A stretch of 64,000 nucleotides of DNA from Opitutia bacterium (GTDB taxonomy: Bacteria; Verrucomicrobiota; Verrucomicrobiia; Opitutales; Opitutaceae), in NCBI GenBank assembly GCA_016217545.1, contig JACRHT010000012.1:1-64000 (forward strand), read 5' to 3'. The notes under the pieces are model-generated. The model was not told where the DNA came from, made no database searches, and saw nothing but the letters and a program-made list of their open reading frames with translations. A program made the translations under genes and the position numbers. Shown here piece by piece: positions 26,101-32,642 of this stretch (position 1 is its first letter; each line of letters opens with the position of its first letter).

Positions 26101-26702
26101 ACCCCATCGTGTTCGGCACGAACGGCGGCACGCTCTCCGGCAACACGACCTTCAACCAGAGCATCACCGTCGGCACCAACATCGTCCTGGCCCCCGGCAA
26201 CTCGCCCGGCACGCTCACCTTCACGAACGCCCTCACGTTCGCGTCGGGCGGCACCGCCAGCTTCGACATCTCCGACTTCGCCAGCTCGGCCGGATCCGGC
26301 TGGGACCAAATCCTCGTCACCAGCCCCGGCACTTTCGCGATCACCGCCACCACGATCAACCCGTTCAACATTCAGATCAACTCGTGGTCCGCCACCAACG
26401 ACGTGCTCGGCGCCCTCACCACCGACTTCTCCTCGCCCGCCTCCATCGCCCTGCTCACCACGCCCGCCGCGATCACCGGCCTCATCGGCGACGGCCAAAC
26501 CGGCACCAGCAACCTCGTGCTGAACGTCAGCAATTTCACCGCCTACCAGGGCGGCTATTTCAGTCTCTCCGTCGGCGGCGCGAACAACACCCAGCTCCTC
26601 CTCAACTTCACGCCCGTCCCCGAGCCGTCCACCTACGCGCTCCTCGGCTTCGGATTGCTTGCGGTCGGCTACGCGGTCCGCCGCCGCGCCAAGCGACCCT
26701 GA
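23199..26702 (+). CDS. PEP-CTERM protein with autotransporter-associated beta-strand repeats
   Basis: A 1167-aa exported protein with a signal peptide (MRPVIRLLCRLAPLLLPAAA, cleavage near LAQ). A long Gly/Thr/Ser/Asn-rich body carries at least four PATR-type units; examples are STFSGGLDVQAGAIYLNGG, LTGQNTYTGGTVADGAG, STFSGGSSLNSGYLLLGAS and LTGQSTYSGGTTINAGKIV. Three units are followed by a GP(V/L)GTGT(L/V) motif, showing internal duplication. The C-terminus is a PEP-CTERM signal (VPEPSTYALLGFGLLAV, then RRRAKRP). It has no autotransporter beta barrel, so it is probably an extracellular beta-helix protein sorted by exosortase. ATG at 23199 is chosen for the signal peptide over the ATG at 23160. 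Confidence 0.85.
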   Translation: MRPVIRLLCRLAPLLLPAAALAQTTVTYTWTGGGATILFNQFANANANLGSNWVGGNAPVSNSTATDLVFGASHGVPSSDGMVNVDFQTSINVHGITLNTPAPTYNFGSGYGANVGIGTGGVTINGSNGTVTTVSAGILLLANQTWNISDATLYVHSAIDEDDSFISLTKVGAGSLALYNSSSTFSGGLDVQAGAIYLNGGSTTEGSSVMRGPVGTGTLTLRDGTALRTAPSTEIELHNAISLGNNVTLGNYSYDNGISLYGDITPRQTDTTVKIGVEGALFIAGAIHNATAGATSMRFTKPLNNFSGDGQISFYQAYQNPPIAVLTGQNTYTGGTVADGAGVIFYTPESIPATGSISAVNSGYISTGFSGGMTTILSHITDKPGFNGALGFDTNPDLSSIPTTFADTLDLSAFSADHTQFIGIGSRTYATLTGAITPPSGGTYIFGGSDGTLYVQSNLTQPVGIRVQSTNPYDPLAVYFRGNNSTVGAATAASSLINDRSIVVLDSAHALPDLGANGVGKFQMDDHAYTGVTENTGISPTQFIARLSTYASTSILGFDSSSSDGRTISDTIDLSGLGFLFLGTTSHVHLAGTIKAPVVAESQNSGRLSVTGVGNKSWLTIDSPLQAGNVNSLEIGGNGTTPVQRGVVELTSGSSTFSGGSSLNSGYLLLGASSTANSDAIVSGPLGTGTLNVNSYYAEYMAGIATASNLTLHNNITFGGGSALQFGAYSTTNKDDPAYRVRSYTNNGLTLNGNLSGTPDELRFVGNGTFILNGDNRYLTTSELEIGYVNYNNASLDLTAYSRPLVIAGTNTALGSANSMVCLSDGADLQFTTSAPVIGSIMGGNPVSFDGGIDRSYITLAAGSTLTINQSQSSTLQSNIVGGVSDRTSSNTTVIPVSAALVKNGNETLTLTGQSTYSGGTTINAGKIVAGSSTTFVSDSLVSGPLGTGTVTLNGGQLGFTNGATIVNPIVFGTNGGTLSGNTTFNQSITVGTNIVLAPGNSPGTLTFTNALTFASGGTASFDISDFASSAGSGWDQILVTSPGTFAITATTINPFNIQINSWSATNDVLGALTTDFSSPASIALLTTPAAITGLIGDGQTGTSNLVLNVSNFTAYQGGYFSLSVGGANNTQLLLNFTPVPEPSTYALLGFGLLAVGYAVRRRAKRP

Positions 26703-26727
26703 GCGCCCCGCGAACTCTCCCCTCTCG

Positions 26728-26759
26728 AAACGGCGGTCCCGCGACCGCCGTTTCTTTTT
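26728..26759 (+). terminator. Strong intrinsic terminator after the beta-repeat gene
   Basis: AAACGGCGGTC (26728-26738) and GACCGCCGTTT (26743-26753) form a perfect 11-bp stem around CCGC, followed by CTTTTT. It lies 26 bp after the stop. Confidence 0.9.
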
Positions 26760-26917
26760 GCCCGCCACCTCCACGTCGGCCCCGAAACACTCGAACGTTC
26801 CTCCGCCGCGCACGGCATTCGCCGCTCATACCCCCCTATTAGCGACTCTGCGATTTCCCCCCCGTTCTTCCGCGGCGGTTGCGCACCGTGCGCACCGCCG
26901 TATGTCATAGCAAAACT

Positions 26918-28192
26918 ATGGCCGCCGCAAACCCCCGCCGCGCTGCCGCTGTCCACGCCGCTCCGCTCCGCATCCTGACTGCGGTGCCGATCTGCGACGG
27001 ACACGACAGCGCCGTCACGACCATCAACATCGAACTCGCCCGCCACGGCATCGAGGTCATCTACCTCGGCTACCACCAATCGGCCACGACCATCGCGCGC
27101 GCCGCCATCCAGGAGGACGCCAACGTCGTCGGCCTCAGTTCCTACAACGGCGGCCACATCGTCTTCTTCAAGGAAGTCGTCGACCGCCTCAAGGCCCTCG
27201 GCTCGGGCGACATTCCGGTCTTCGGCGGCGGCGGCGGCACCATCACGCTCGCCGACGAACGCGTAATGAAGCGCCAGGGCACCGATCGCATCTTCTTCGC
27301 CGGCACGCCGCTCGACGACATCATGGCACTCATCAAGCGCGAGTATGCCCGCGACGCGAAGCCCAACGCCAAATTCAAGGGCGACCGCGCCCTCGCCCGC
27401 GCCATCACGCTCGCCGAAACCGCCATGTTTGAAGGTAGGGCGGGACCGCTGGGCCCGCCGCGAATGGCCAAAACGGCGCGCCCAGCGGTCGCGCCCTACC
27501 CCAAAGCAAAGAGCGCCAAGCGCTCGCATGTCCTCGGCATCGCCGGCCCCGGCGGCGCGGGCAAATCCACGCTCATCGACGAACTCACCTCGCGCTTCCT
27601 GCGCAATGTCCCTCAAGGCCGCATCGCCATCCTCGCCAACGACCCGTCCCACCCCGACACCCACGGCGCCATCCTCGGCGACCGCGTGAGCGCGATCTAC
27701 GCGCAGGACGACCGCGTCTTCTTCCGCTCCATGGCCACGCGGGGCAGTCTCACCGGCCTCAGCGCCGCCGCCCCCGCCGCGATCGACATCCTGAAAAAGT
27801 CCGGCGAATTCGACCTGATTCTGGTCGAGTCCGTCGGCGTCGGCCAGGAGAGCGACCCGTTCGGCGTCTTCGGCGGCAAAAAACTCGTCGACGCCACGCT
27901 CTTCGTCCTCGCGCCCTATTACGGCGGCCGCATCCAGCTGCAGAAGATCGCGCTGCTCAACGGCGCCGACTTCGTCGCGCTGAACAAATGCGACCACCCG
28001 ATGGCCCACACCGCCAAGGCCGAGATCCAAGCCCGCCTCGACTACAACGGCAAAGGCCAAACCCTCCACACCACCACCGCCGCGAAGCACTTCGATCCCG
28101 GCGTCGACTCCCTCTTCCGCGCCCTCGCCGAACGCGGCGGCCTCACCCTCTCCACCGGCGGCGAACCCGCCTGCCAGCTCAAACTGGCATGA
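26918..28192 (+). CDS. B12-binding domain fused to MeaB-type GTPase (split IcmF, small part)
   Basis: A 424-aa protein equal to the N-terminal half of IcmF. Residues about 17-145 are a cobalamin-binding domain with DGHD (27-30; H29 is the lower axial ligand) and IYLGYHQS. Residues about 205-420 are a MeaB-like G domain: Walker A GPGGAGKST (210-218), VESVGVGQESDPFG as the switch region, and NKCD for guanine. It should load and protect the adenosylcobalamin of the mutase encoded next. Between the two domains, residues about 172-195 (EGRAGPLGPPRMAKTARPA then VAPYP) are translated from a 67-bp palindromic repeat (27434-27500), identical over its first 31 bp to an intergenic copy at 28218. ATG at 26918 is chosen; an upstream ATG at 26879 adds nothing conserved. 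Confidence 0.88.
   Translation: MAAANPRRAAAVHAAPLRILTAVPICDGHDSAVTTINIELARHGIEVIYLGYHQSATTIARAAIQEDANVVGLSSYNGGHIVFFKEVVDRLKALGSGDIPVFGGGGGTITLADERVMKRQGTDRIFFAGTPLDDIMALIKREYARDAKPNAKFKGDRALARAITLAETAMFEGRAGPLGPPRMAKTARPAVAPYPKAKSAKRSHVLGIAGPGGAGKSTLIDELTSRFLRNVPQGRIAILANDPSHPDTHGAILGDRVSAIYAQDDRVFFRSMATRGSLTGLSAAAPAAIDILKKSGEFDLILVESVGVGQESDPFGVFGGKKLVDATLFVLAPYYGGRIQLQKIALLNGADFVALNKCDHPMAHTAKAEIQARLDYNGKGQTLHTTTAAKHFDPGVDSLFRALAERGGLTLSTGGEPACQLKLA
27434..27500. repeat. REPIN-like element, family B, in frame inside the GTPase gene
   Basis: GGTAGGGCGGGACCGCTGGG (27434-27453) and the minus-strand reading of the right end, GGTAGGGCGCGACCGCTGGG, match at 19 of 20 positions, giving an inverted pair of GTAG-footed arms. 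It is 67 bp long, the same as the intergenic copy at 28218-28284. It is translated without a stop and falls in the linker between the B12 and G domains. Confidence 0.85.
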
Positions 28193-28217
28193 CCGAACGT
28201 GCGAACGCGTCTTCACT

Positions 28218-28284
28218 GGTAGGGCGGGACCGCTGGGCCCGCCGCGAACGTCGCTAGCGGCCGGCCCAGCGGTCCGGCCCTACC
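28218..28284. repeat. REPIN-like element, family B, intergenic copy
   Basis: The left arm is identical to the in-gene copy for 31 bp (GGTAGGGCGGGACCGCTGGG and onward to CGCGAA). The right arm ends GGTCCGGCCCTACC, the inverted counterpart. It is 67 bp long and lies in the 147-bp gap between the GTPase and mutase genes. Confidence 0.85.
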
Positions 28285-28301
28285 TCCAACGCCGCCCGTC
28301 T

Positions 28302-28339
28302 CTCAACTCTCAGCTCTCAACTCCCAACTTTCTGCCCGC
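28302..28339. repeat. Low-complexity leader before the mutase gene
   Basis: CTCTCAACTCTCAGCTCTCA (from about 28301) continues as ACTCCCAACTTTCTGCCCGC up to the ATG at 28340. It is a relative of the CTAG/CTCT word repeat at 7464-7555. It sits exactly where a ribosome-binding site would be, and no purine-rich Shine-Dalgarno is present. Confidence 0.45.
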
Positions 28340-30172
28340 ATGCCTTCCCTCGGTCGCATCGCCGACTCCGTCGACACCTACAACGCCTTCGTCCGCGCCG
28401 AAGTCGCGCGCGCGCGCACCGACGCCGCCTACGCCGCCGACCTCCGCGCCCGCTGGGAAAAAATCCGCGCGAGCGTCGACCACACCACGTCGCCCACCGG
28501 CACGAAGATCCCGCGCCTCGCGTTGCCCGACACCGACGAGCCCGGCGCGATCGCCGACTACCTGCTCGGCCAGGGACTGCCCGGCTCGTTCCCCTACGCC
28601 ACCGCCGCCTATCGCGAGATGTATCTCGACCGCGAGGTAGAGCGCGTTGACCCCAACGCGCTCAAAGCCGCGACCGCGAGCGAAAGTTCCACGCGCGTTG
28701 AGGTCAACGCGCGCCACCCCAACGCCACCGTCAACGAGGAACCGATGCGCCTGTTCGCCGGCCTCGGCCTCGCGGAGGACACGAACGCGCGTTTCAAATA
28801 CCTTTCGCGAAACCAAAAGAGCATTCGCCTCTCCACCGCGTTCGACGGCCCTACGCTCTACGGCCTAGACTCCGACCACGAAGGCGTGCTCGGCAAGGTC
28901 GGCGAGGGCGGCGTCGCGATCGACACGGTCGAGGACATGCTGCGCCTCTTCGACGGCTTCGACCTCACGCGCAAGGACGCCTCCGTCTCCATGACGATGA
29001 ACGCGCCCGCGCCGATCATCCTCGCAATGTTCATCGCCGCCGCGAAACGCCGCTTCGGCGCCGACTGCGTCCCGAACCTCCGCGGCACCATCCAAGCCGA
29101 CATGCTCAAGGAAGTGCAGGCTCAGAACGAAGTCATCTTCCCCGTCGACGCCTCGCTGCGCTTCCTCGGCGACATGATGGAGTGGTGCGTGCCCAACATG
29201 CCGCGCTGGTATCCGGTCTCGATCTCCGGTTACCACATCGCCGAAGCCGGCGCGACGCCCGTGCAACAGGCCGCGTTCACGCTCTCGAACGGGTTCACCT
29301 ACGTCGAGCTGCTCAAGCAGCGCAGCGCCGACGTGAACGCGTTCGGCCCGCGCCTCTCGTTCTTCTTGGATTGCGGCCTCGACGTCGAATACCTCGTGCT
29401 CGGCCGCGTCTGCCGCCGCATCTGGGCCATCGCGATGCGCGACGTCTTCGGCGCCGACGCGAAGGCGCAAATCCTCAAGCTGCACACGCAGACCTCCGGC
29501 CGCTCGCTCATCGCCGCGGAGTTCCAGAACAATCTCACGCGCACCGCCGTCGAGCTGATGCTGGCCTACATGAACTACACCAATTCGTGCCACTCCAACT
29601 CCGCCGACGAGCCGTTCACCACGCCGACCGAGAAATACGCGCTCCTCGCCTCGCACGGCCAGTCGATCATCCTCGAGGAGTCCGGCCTCTTCAAACACAT
29701 GATGAACATGTTCGGCGGCGCGCCCGGTCTGCTCGCGCTCGAGCGCCAAGTCGAGAAGGGCATCCTCGATGTCTTCCGCGAGATGGACACGCTCGGCGGC
29801 GTCATCGCCGCGATGGAGCAGCGCTACCAGCGCAGCAAGATCCAGGAAGCCGGCCACGCCTATGAGAAACAGATCTACTCGAACCAGCGCCCGATCATCG
29901 GCCTCAACAAATACGTTTCCGAGGAAGCCCACCCGAACGTCCCCCTCGCCCGCACACCGCCGCGCAAACAGCGCCTGCAAGTCGAGCGCCTGAAAGCCTT
30001 CAAAAAGAAAAACGCGAAGAAGGCGCCGGACGCGCTGCAGAAATTGGAGAACGTCGCCCGCAACGGCGGCAACGTTTTCGGCGAACTCGTGAACACCGTC
30101 GAAGTTTGCTCCCTCGGCCAAATCACGGCATGTCTCACCGGCGTGGTCGGGAAATTCCGGCCGATGGTATGA
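28340..30172 (+). CDS. Acyl-CoA mutase large subunit, isobutyryl-CoA (IcmF) type
   Basis: A 610-aa TIM-barrel subunit of an adenosylcobalamin-dependent carbon-skeleton mutase, the counterpart of the C-terminal half of IcmF. Conserved stretches are LSTAFDGPTLYGLDSDH, SMTMNAPAPIILAMF, TIQADMLKEVQAQN and SISGYHIAEAGATPVQQAAF. Two specificity positions point to isobutyryl-CoA/butyryl-CoA rather than methylmalonyl-CoA: F139 in MRLFAG (Tyr in methylmalonyl-CoA mutase) and Q262 in KEVQAQN (Arg there). Residues 100-127 are encoded by an in-frame palindromic repeat (28636-28718) and interrupt the segment between FPYATAAYREMY and EEPMRLFAG, which is short in the family. The stop overlaps the next start (ATGA). 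Confidence 0.88.
   Translation: MPSLGRIADSVDTYNAFVRAEVARARTDAAYAADLRARWEKIRASVDHTTSPTGTKIPRLALPDTDEPGAIADYLLGQGLPGSFPYATAAYREMYLDREVERVDPNALKAATASESSTRVEVNARHPNATVNEEPMRLFAGLGLAEDTNARFKYLSRNQKSIRLSTAFDGPTLYGLDSDHEGVLGKVGEGGVAIDTVEDMLRLFDGFDLTRKDASVSMTMNAPAPIILAMFIAAAKRRFGADCVPNLRGTIQADMLKEVQAQNEVIFPVDASLRFLGDMMEWCVPNMPRWYPVSISGYHIAEAGATPVQQAAFTLSNGFTYVELLKQRSADVNAFGPRLSFFLDCGLDVEYLVLGRVCRRIWAIAMRDVFGADAKAQILKLHTQTSGRSLIAAEFQNNLTRTAVELMLAYMNYTNSCHSNSADEPFTTPTEKYALLASHGQSIILEESGLFKHMMNMFGGAPGLLALERQVEKGILDVFREMDTLGGVIAAMEQRYQRSKIQEAGHAYEKQIYSNQRPIIGLNKYVSEEAHPNVPLARTPPRKQRLQVERLKAFKKKNAKKAPDALQKLENVARNGGNVFGELVNTVEVCSLGQITACLTGVVGKFRPMV
28636..28718. repeat. REPIN-like element, family C, in frame inside the mutase gene
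   Basis: GGTAGAGCGCGTTGACCCCA (28636-28655, then ACGCGC) and the minus-strand reading of the right end, GGTGGCGCGCGTTGACCTCA (then ACGCGC), match at 23 of 26 positions. Each arm is itself a hairpin (GCGCGTTGA...TCAACGCGC). The 83-bp element adds about 28 residues to the mutase. Confidence 0.8.
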
Positions 30173-30765
30173 ATATGAAATCTATTCTCGCAGCGTTCTT
30201 CGCCATTGTGTCGGTGCTCGCCGCGGTCGCTGGGCAGCCGAAGAATGTCATGGAGCTCTTCGGTGGTGCTGAGGCGATGGCAGTGCTTCGCACCGCAACA
30301 CGTGTTGAAGCCTGCTTTCTAAAACGGTCCGGAACTCAGGGAGACTGGAAATGGGACGAGACCCCCTACGCGCTGCTATCTGATGCGGGAGCGGCGAGGT
30401 TGCGCAAGTTGCTCCTCGATGAGGCAACCTATGCATGGGACGAAACGTCGGCTGGGAGCTCATACTCGCACAACATCTCCGTCAGATTCACACAAGGAGG
30501 GCACACTCTCAAAATCCTGTTCCTGCTAGATAGCGACTATCTCGCAATCTCGTATGATGGCGCCTGGCGCCAATGGGGTGAAGAATACCGGAAACGGAGC
30601 GAGGAATTTTTCTCCATCTTCGAGAGCGAACTTTCCCACCTTTCCCTCTTCGCTGAGATCCGAAATGAAAAGGCCGCTCGTGAGGCAGAACGCGCAAAGT
30701 ATCGGAAACTCGAACAAGAGGCGCTGGCGAGGGATAGAAAACTGAAGGCAGAAACCAACAAGTGA
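30169..30765 (+). CDS. Small exported protein of unknown function, atypical composition
   Basis: A 198-aa protein with an N-terminal signal peptide (MNMKSILAAFFAIVSVLAAV, cleavage near VAG), a central domain (about 30-150) with SHNISVRFTQGGHTLKILFL and DYLAISYDGAWRQWGEEY, and a charged C-terminal coiled coil (EIRNEKAAREAERAKYRKLE). I recognise no family. It is wedged between mutase and carboxyltransferase with an ATGA overlap at its start and a GTGA overlap at its end. Yet its codons (many GAT, TAT, AAA, CTA, TCT) are visibly more AT-rich than those of its neighbours, suggesting later acquisition. A second ATG at 30175 is possible. Whether it has a role in the acyl-CoA pathway is unknown. Confidence 0.7.
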   Translation: MNMKSILAAFFAIVSVLAAVAGQPKNVMELFGGAEAMAVLRTATRVEACFLKRSGTQGDWKWDETPYALLSDAGAARLRKLLLDEATYAWDETSAGSSYSHNISVRFTQGGHTLKILFLLDSDYLAISYDGAWRQWGEEYRKRSEEFFSIFESELSHLSLFAEIRNEKAAREAERAKYRKLEQEALARDRKLKAETNK

Positions 30766-32399
30766 AACCCACCACCCCTTCCACCACCCCCGCCCTCCTC
30801 GACCGCTGCAATGAAATCGCGCAGCAGGAAGCCCAGCTCCGCGAGGGCGGCGGCGCGGCCGGGCAGGAGCGCCAGCACAAGCTCGGGCGTCTCTTCGTCC
30901 GCGAGCGCATCGCGGCGCTGATCGATTCGCCGGAGTCGTGGGTCGAGGTCGGTCTCTGGGCGGCGCACGGGATGTATCGCGAGTGGGGCGCGTTCCCCGG
31001 CGCGGGCGTCGTCACCGGCATCGGCGACATCGCCGGCCATCCGTGCATGATCGTCGCCAACGACGCCACCGTGAAGGCCGGTGCGTTCGTCCCGATGACG
31101 TGCAAGAAAGTCCTCCGCGCGCAGCGCATCGCCTTCGAGTGCAACCTGCCGCTCGTCTACCTCGTGGACTCGTCCGGCGTGTTCCTGCCGATGCAGGACG
31201 AAATTTTTCCCGACGAGGACGACTTCGGCCGCATCTTCCGCAACAACGCGGTCATCTCCGCCGCCGGCATCCCGCAATACGCCGCCATCATGGGCAACTG
31301 CGTCGCGGGCGGCGCGTATCTGCCCGTGCTCTGCGACAAGATCCTCATGACCGAGGGCAGCGGCCTCTACCTCGCCGGCCCGCAGCTCGTGAAGGCCGCC
31401 ATCGGCCAGGAAACCGACACCGAGACGCTCGGCGGCGCCGCGATGCACGCGGAGATTTCCGGCACGGTGGATTTCAAGGAGAAGGACGACCCCGCGGCGC
31501 TGAAGCGGCTGCGCTCGCTGATCGGACTCCTGCCGGCGGAACCTGTAGCCGGGCTCGCTGAGCCCGGCCCGGGGTCAGCGACCCCGGCTACAGAATTCCC
31601 CGCCTCGAAGATTTATGAACTGGTGAGTATCGACGGCCGCAAGGAATACGACGTGCGCGACGTCATCCGCTGCCTCGTCGACGCCGGCTCGCTCGATGAA
31701 TACAAGGCCGACTACGGCAAATCGATCGTCTGCGCCTTCGCGCGGCTCGGCGGACGCCCGATCGGCATCGTCGCGAACCAGCGCATGCGCGTGCAGTCGA
31801 AGGCCGCGGGCGCGGCCGGACTGCAGATGCCGGGCGTCATCTACGCCGACAGCGCCGACAAGGGCGCGCGCTTCATCATGGACTGCAACCAGACGCGCGT
31901 GCCGCTGCTGTTCCTGCAGGACGTGTCGGGCTTCATGGTCGGCAAGGACGCCGAGCAGAGCGGCATCATTCGCAGCGGCGCGAAGATGGTGAACGCACTC
32001 AGCAACTCCACCGTGCCGAAGATCACCGTCATCACCGGCGGCTCGTTCGGCGCCGGCAACTACGCGATGTGCGGCAAGGCCTTCGACCCGCGCTTCATAT
32101 TCTCGTGGCCGCACGGCAAATACGCCGTGATGGGCGCCGCGCAGGCCAGCGACGTCGTGTTCAACATCCTCGCCAAGTCCTCGAAGCAGGAGCGCACGAA
32201 GGAGGAACTCGACGCGCTGCGCGCGCAGGTGAAGGCCGGCTACGTCGAGCAAACCGACATCCGCTACGGCGCCGCGCGCGGCTGGGTCGACGCGCTCATC
32301 CAACCGCACCAGACCCGCGAAGTGCTCCTCCGCGCCTTCGCCCTCGCCTGTCGTCCGGCCCCGAGCGCGAATTTCCACACCGGCGTGTTGCAGGTTTGA
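30762..32399 (+). CDS. Biotin-dependent acyl-CoA carboxylase, carboxyltransferase subunit
   Basis: A 545-aa carboxyltransferase of the methylcrotonyl/propionyl-CoA carboxylase beta family. The N-terminal acyl-CoA domain has LVYLVDSSGVFLPMQDEIFP and IMGNCVAGGAYLPVLCD with LAGPQLVKAAIG. The C-terminal carboxybiotin domain has PLLFLQDVSGFMVGKDAEQS and ITGGSFGAGNYAMCGKAFDP. The VDSSGVFLPMQDE stretch is closest to methylcrotonyl-CoA carboxylases, but the substrate is not certain. No biotin carboxylase or carrier gene is in the window. It starts with GTG at 30762, overlapping the previous stop. Residues about 261-277, between LLPAE and FPASKIYEL, come from an in-frame palindromic repeat (31543-31593). 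Confidence 0.88.
   Translation: MKPTTPSTTPALLDRCNEIAQQEAQLREGGGAAGQERQHKLGRLFVRERIAALIDSPESWVEVGLWAAHGMYREWGAFPGAGVVTGIGDIAGHPCMIVANDATVKAGAFVPMTCKKVLRAQRIAFECNLPLVYLVDSSGVFLPMQDEIFPDEDDFGRIFRNNAVISAAGIPQYAAIMGNCVAGGAYLPVLCDKILMTEGSGLYLAGPQLVKAAIGQETDTETLGGAAMHAEISGTVDFKEKDDPAALKRLRSLIGLLPAEPVAGLAEPGPGSATPATEFPASKIYELVSIDGRKEYDVRDVIRCLVDAGSLDEYKADYGKSIVCAFARLGGRPIGIVANQRMRVQSKAAGAAGLQMPGVIYADSADKGARFIMDCNQTRVPLLFLQDVSGFMVGKDAEQSGIIRSGAKMVNALSNSTVPKITVITGGSFGAGNYAMCGKAFDPRFIFSWPHGKYAVMGAAQASDVVFNILAKSSKQERTKEELDALRAQVKAGYVEQTDIRYGAARGWVDALIQPHQTREVLLRAFALACRPAPSANFHTGVLQV
31543..31593. repeat. REPIN-like element, family D, in frame inside the carboxyltransferase gene
   Basis: CTGTAGCCGGGCTCGCTGAG (31543-31562) and the minus-strand reading of the right end, CTGTAGCCGGGGTCGCTGAC, match at 18 of 20 positions; both start with a GTAG foot. 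The element is 51 bp, exactly 17 codons, and is read as an Ala/Pro/Gly-rich linker between the two halves of the enzyme. Confidence 0.85.
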
Positions 32400-32435
32400 G
32401 GGAGGGTCCGCGTCCTCGCGGGCCGTGTGCAAGGA

Positions 32436-32510
32436 GGCGCGAGCGAGCTCGCTCGCCTACCTTGCTGCGGGTATTTGCGGTCTTTCGTAGGCGGCGAGCT
32501 TGCTCGCGCC
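32436..32510. repeat. REP-like pair with facing GTAG feet, family E
   Basis: A minus-oriented REP-like unit (32436-32460, reading GTAGGCGAGCGAGCTCGCTC then GCGCC on the minus strand) and a plus-oriented one (32487-32510, GTAGGCGGCGAGCTTGCTCG then CGCC) share the same stem. Here the GTAG feet face each other across a 26-bp spacer, the opposite order to the other elements in this window. Confidence 0.7.
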
Positions 32511-32532
32511 GCTTTGTGCCCGCATCTGCTCC

Positions 32533-32569
32533 TAAAAAGGCGGAGGCCGCGCACCCCTGCGCGGCCTCC
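32533..32569 (-). terminator. Intrinsic terminator of the S26-like protein gene
   Basis: GGAGGCCGCGCA (32542-32553) and TGCGCGGCCTCC (32558-32569) form a perfect 12-bp stem. On the minus strand it runs into GCCTTTTTAGG, giving a T-run. It lies about 75 bp past the stop of the minus-strand gene. Confidence 0.8.
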
Positions 32570-32642
32570 TGTGACAACGGACCTGTCAGTCCTAAAATGA
32601 AAGTGGTTTTGGCGTTCCGGTTGTTTGCGCGGTGATTTCGGT

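Noticed and set aside
23238-26813. A 1191-codon open frame antisense to the beta-repeat protein
   Set aside because: Its product is a Gly/Ala/Val/Glu/Asp-rich low-complexity chain produced by GC-skewed third positions opposite a real gene; the plus-strand gene has a signal peptide, repeats and a PEP-CTERM tail.
26800-26917. Possible cobalamin riboswitch before the B12-dependent GTPase gene
   Set aside because: No B12-box-like sequence or suitable stem arrangement is visible; only short direct copies of GCGCACCG near 26880-26898.
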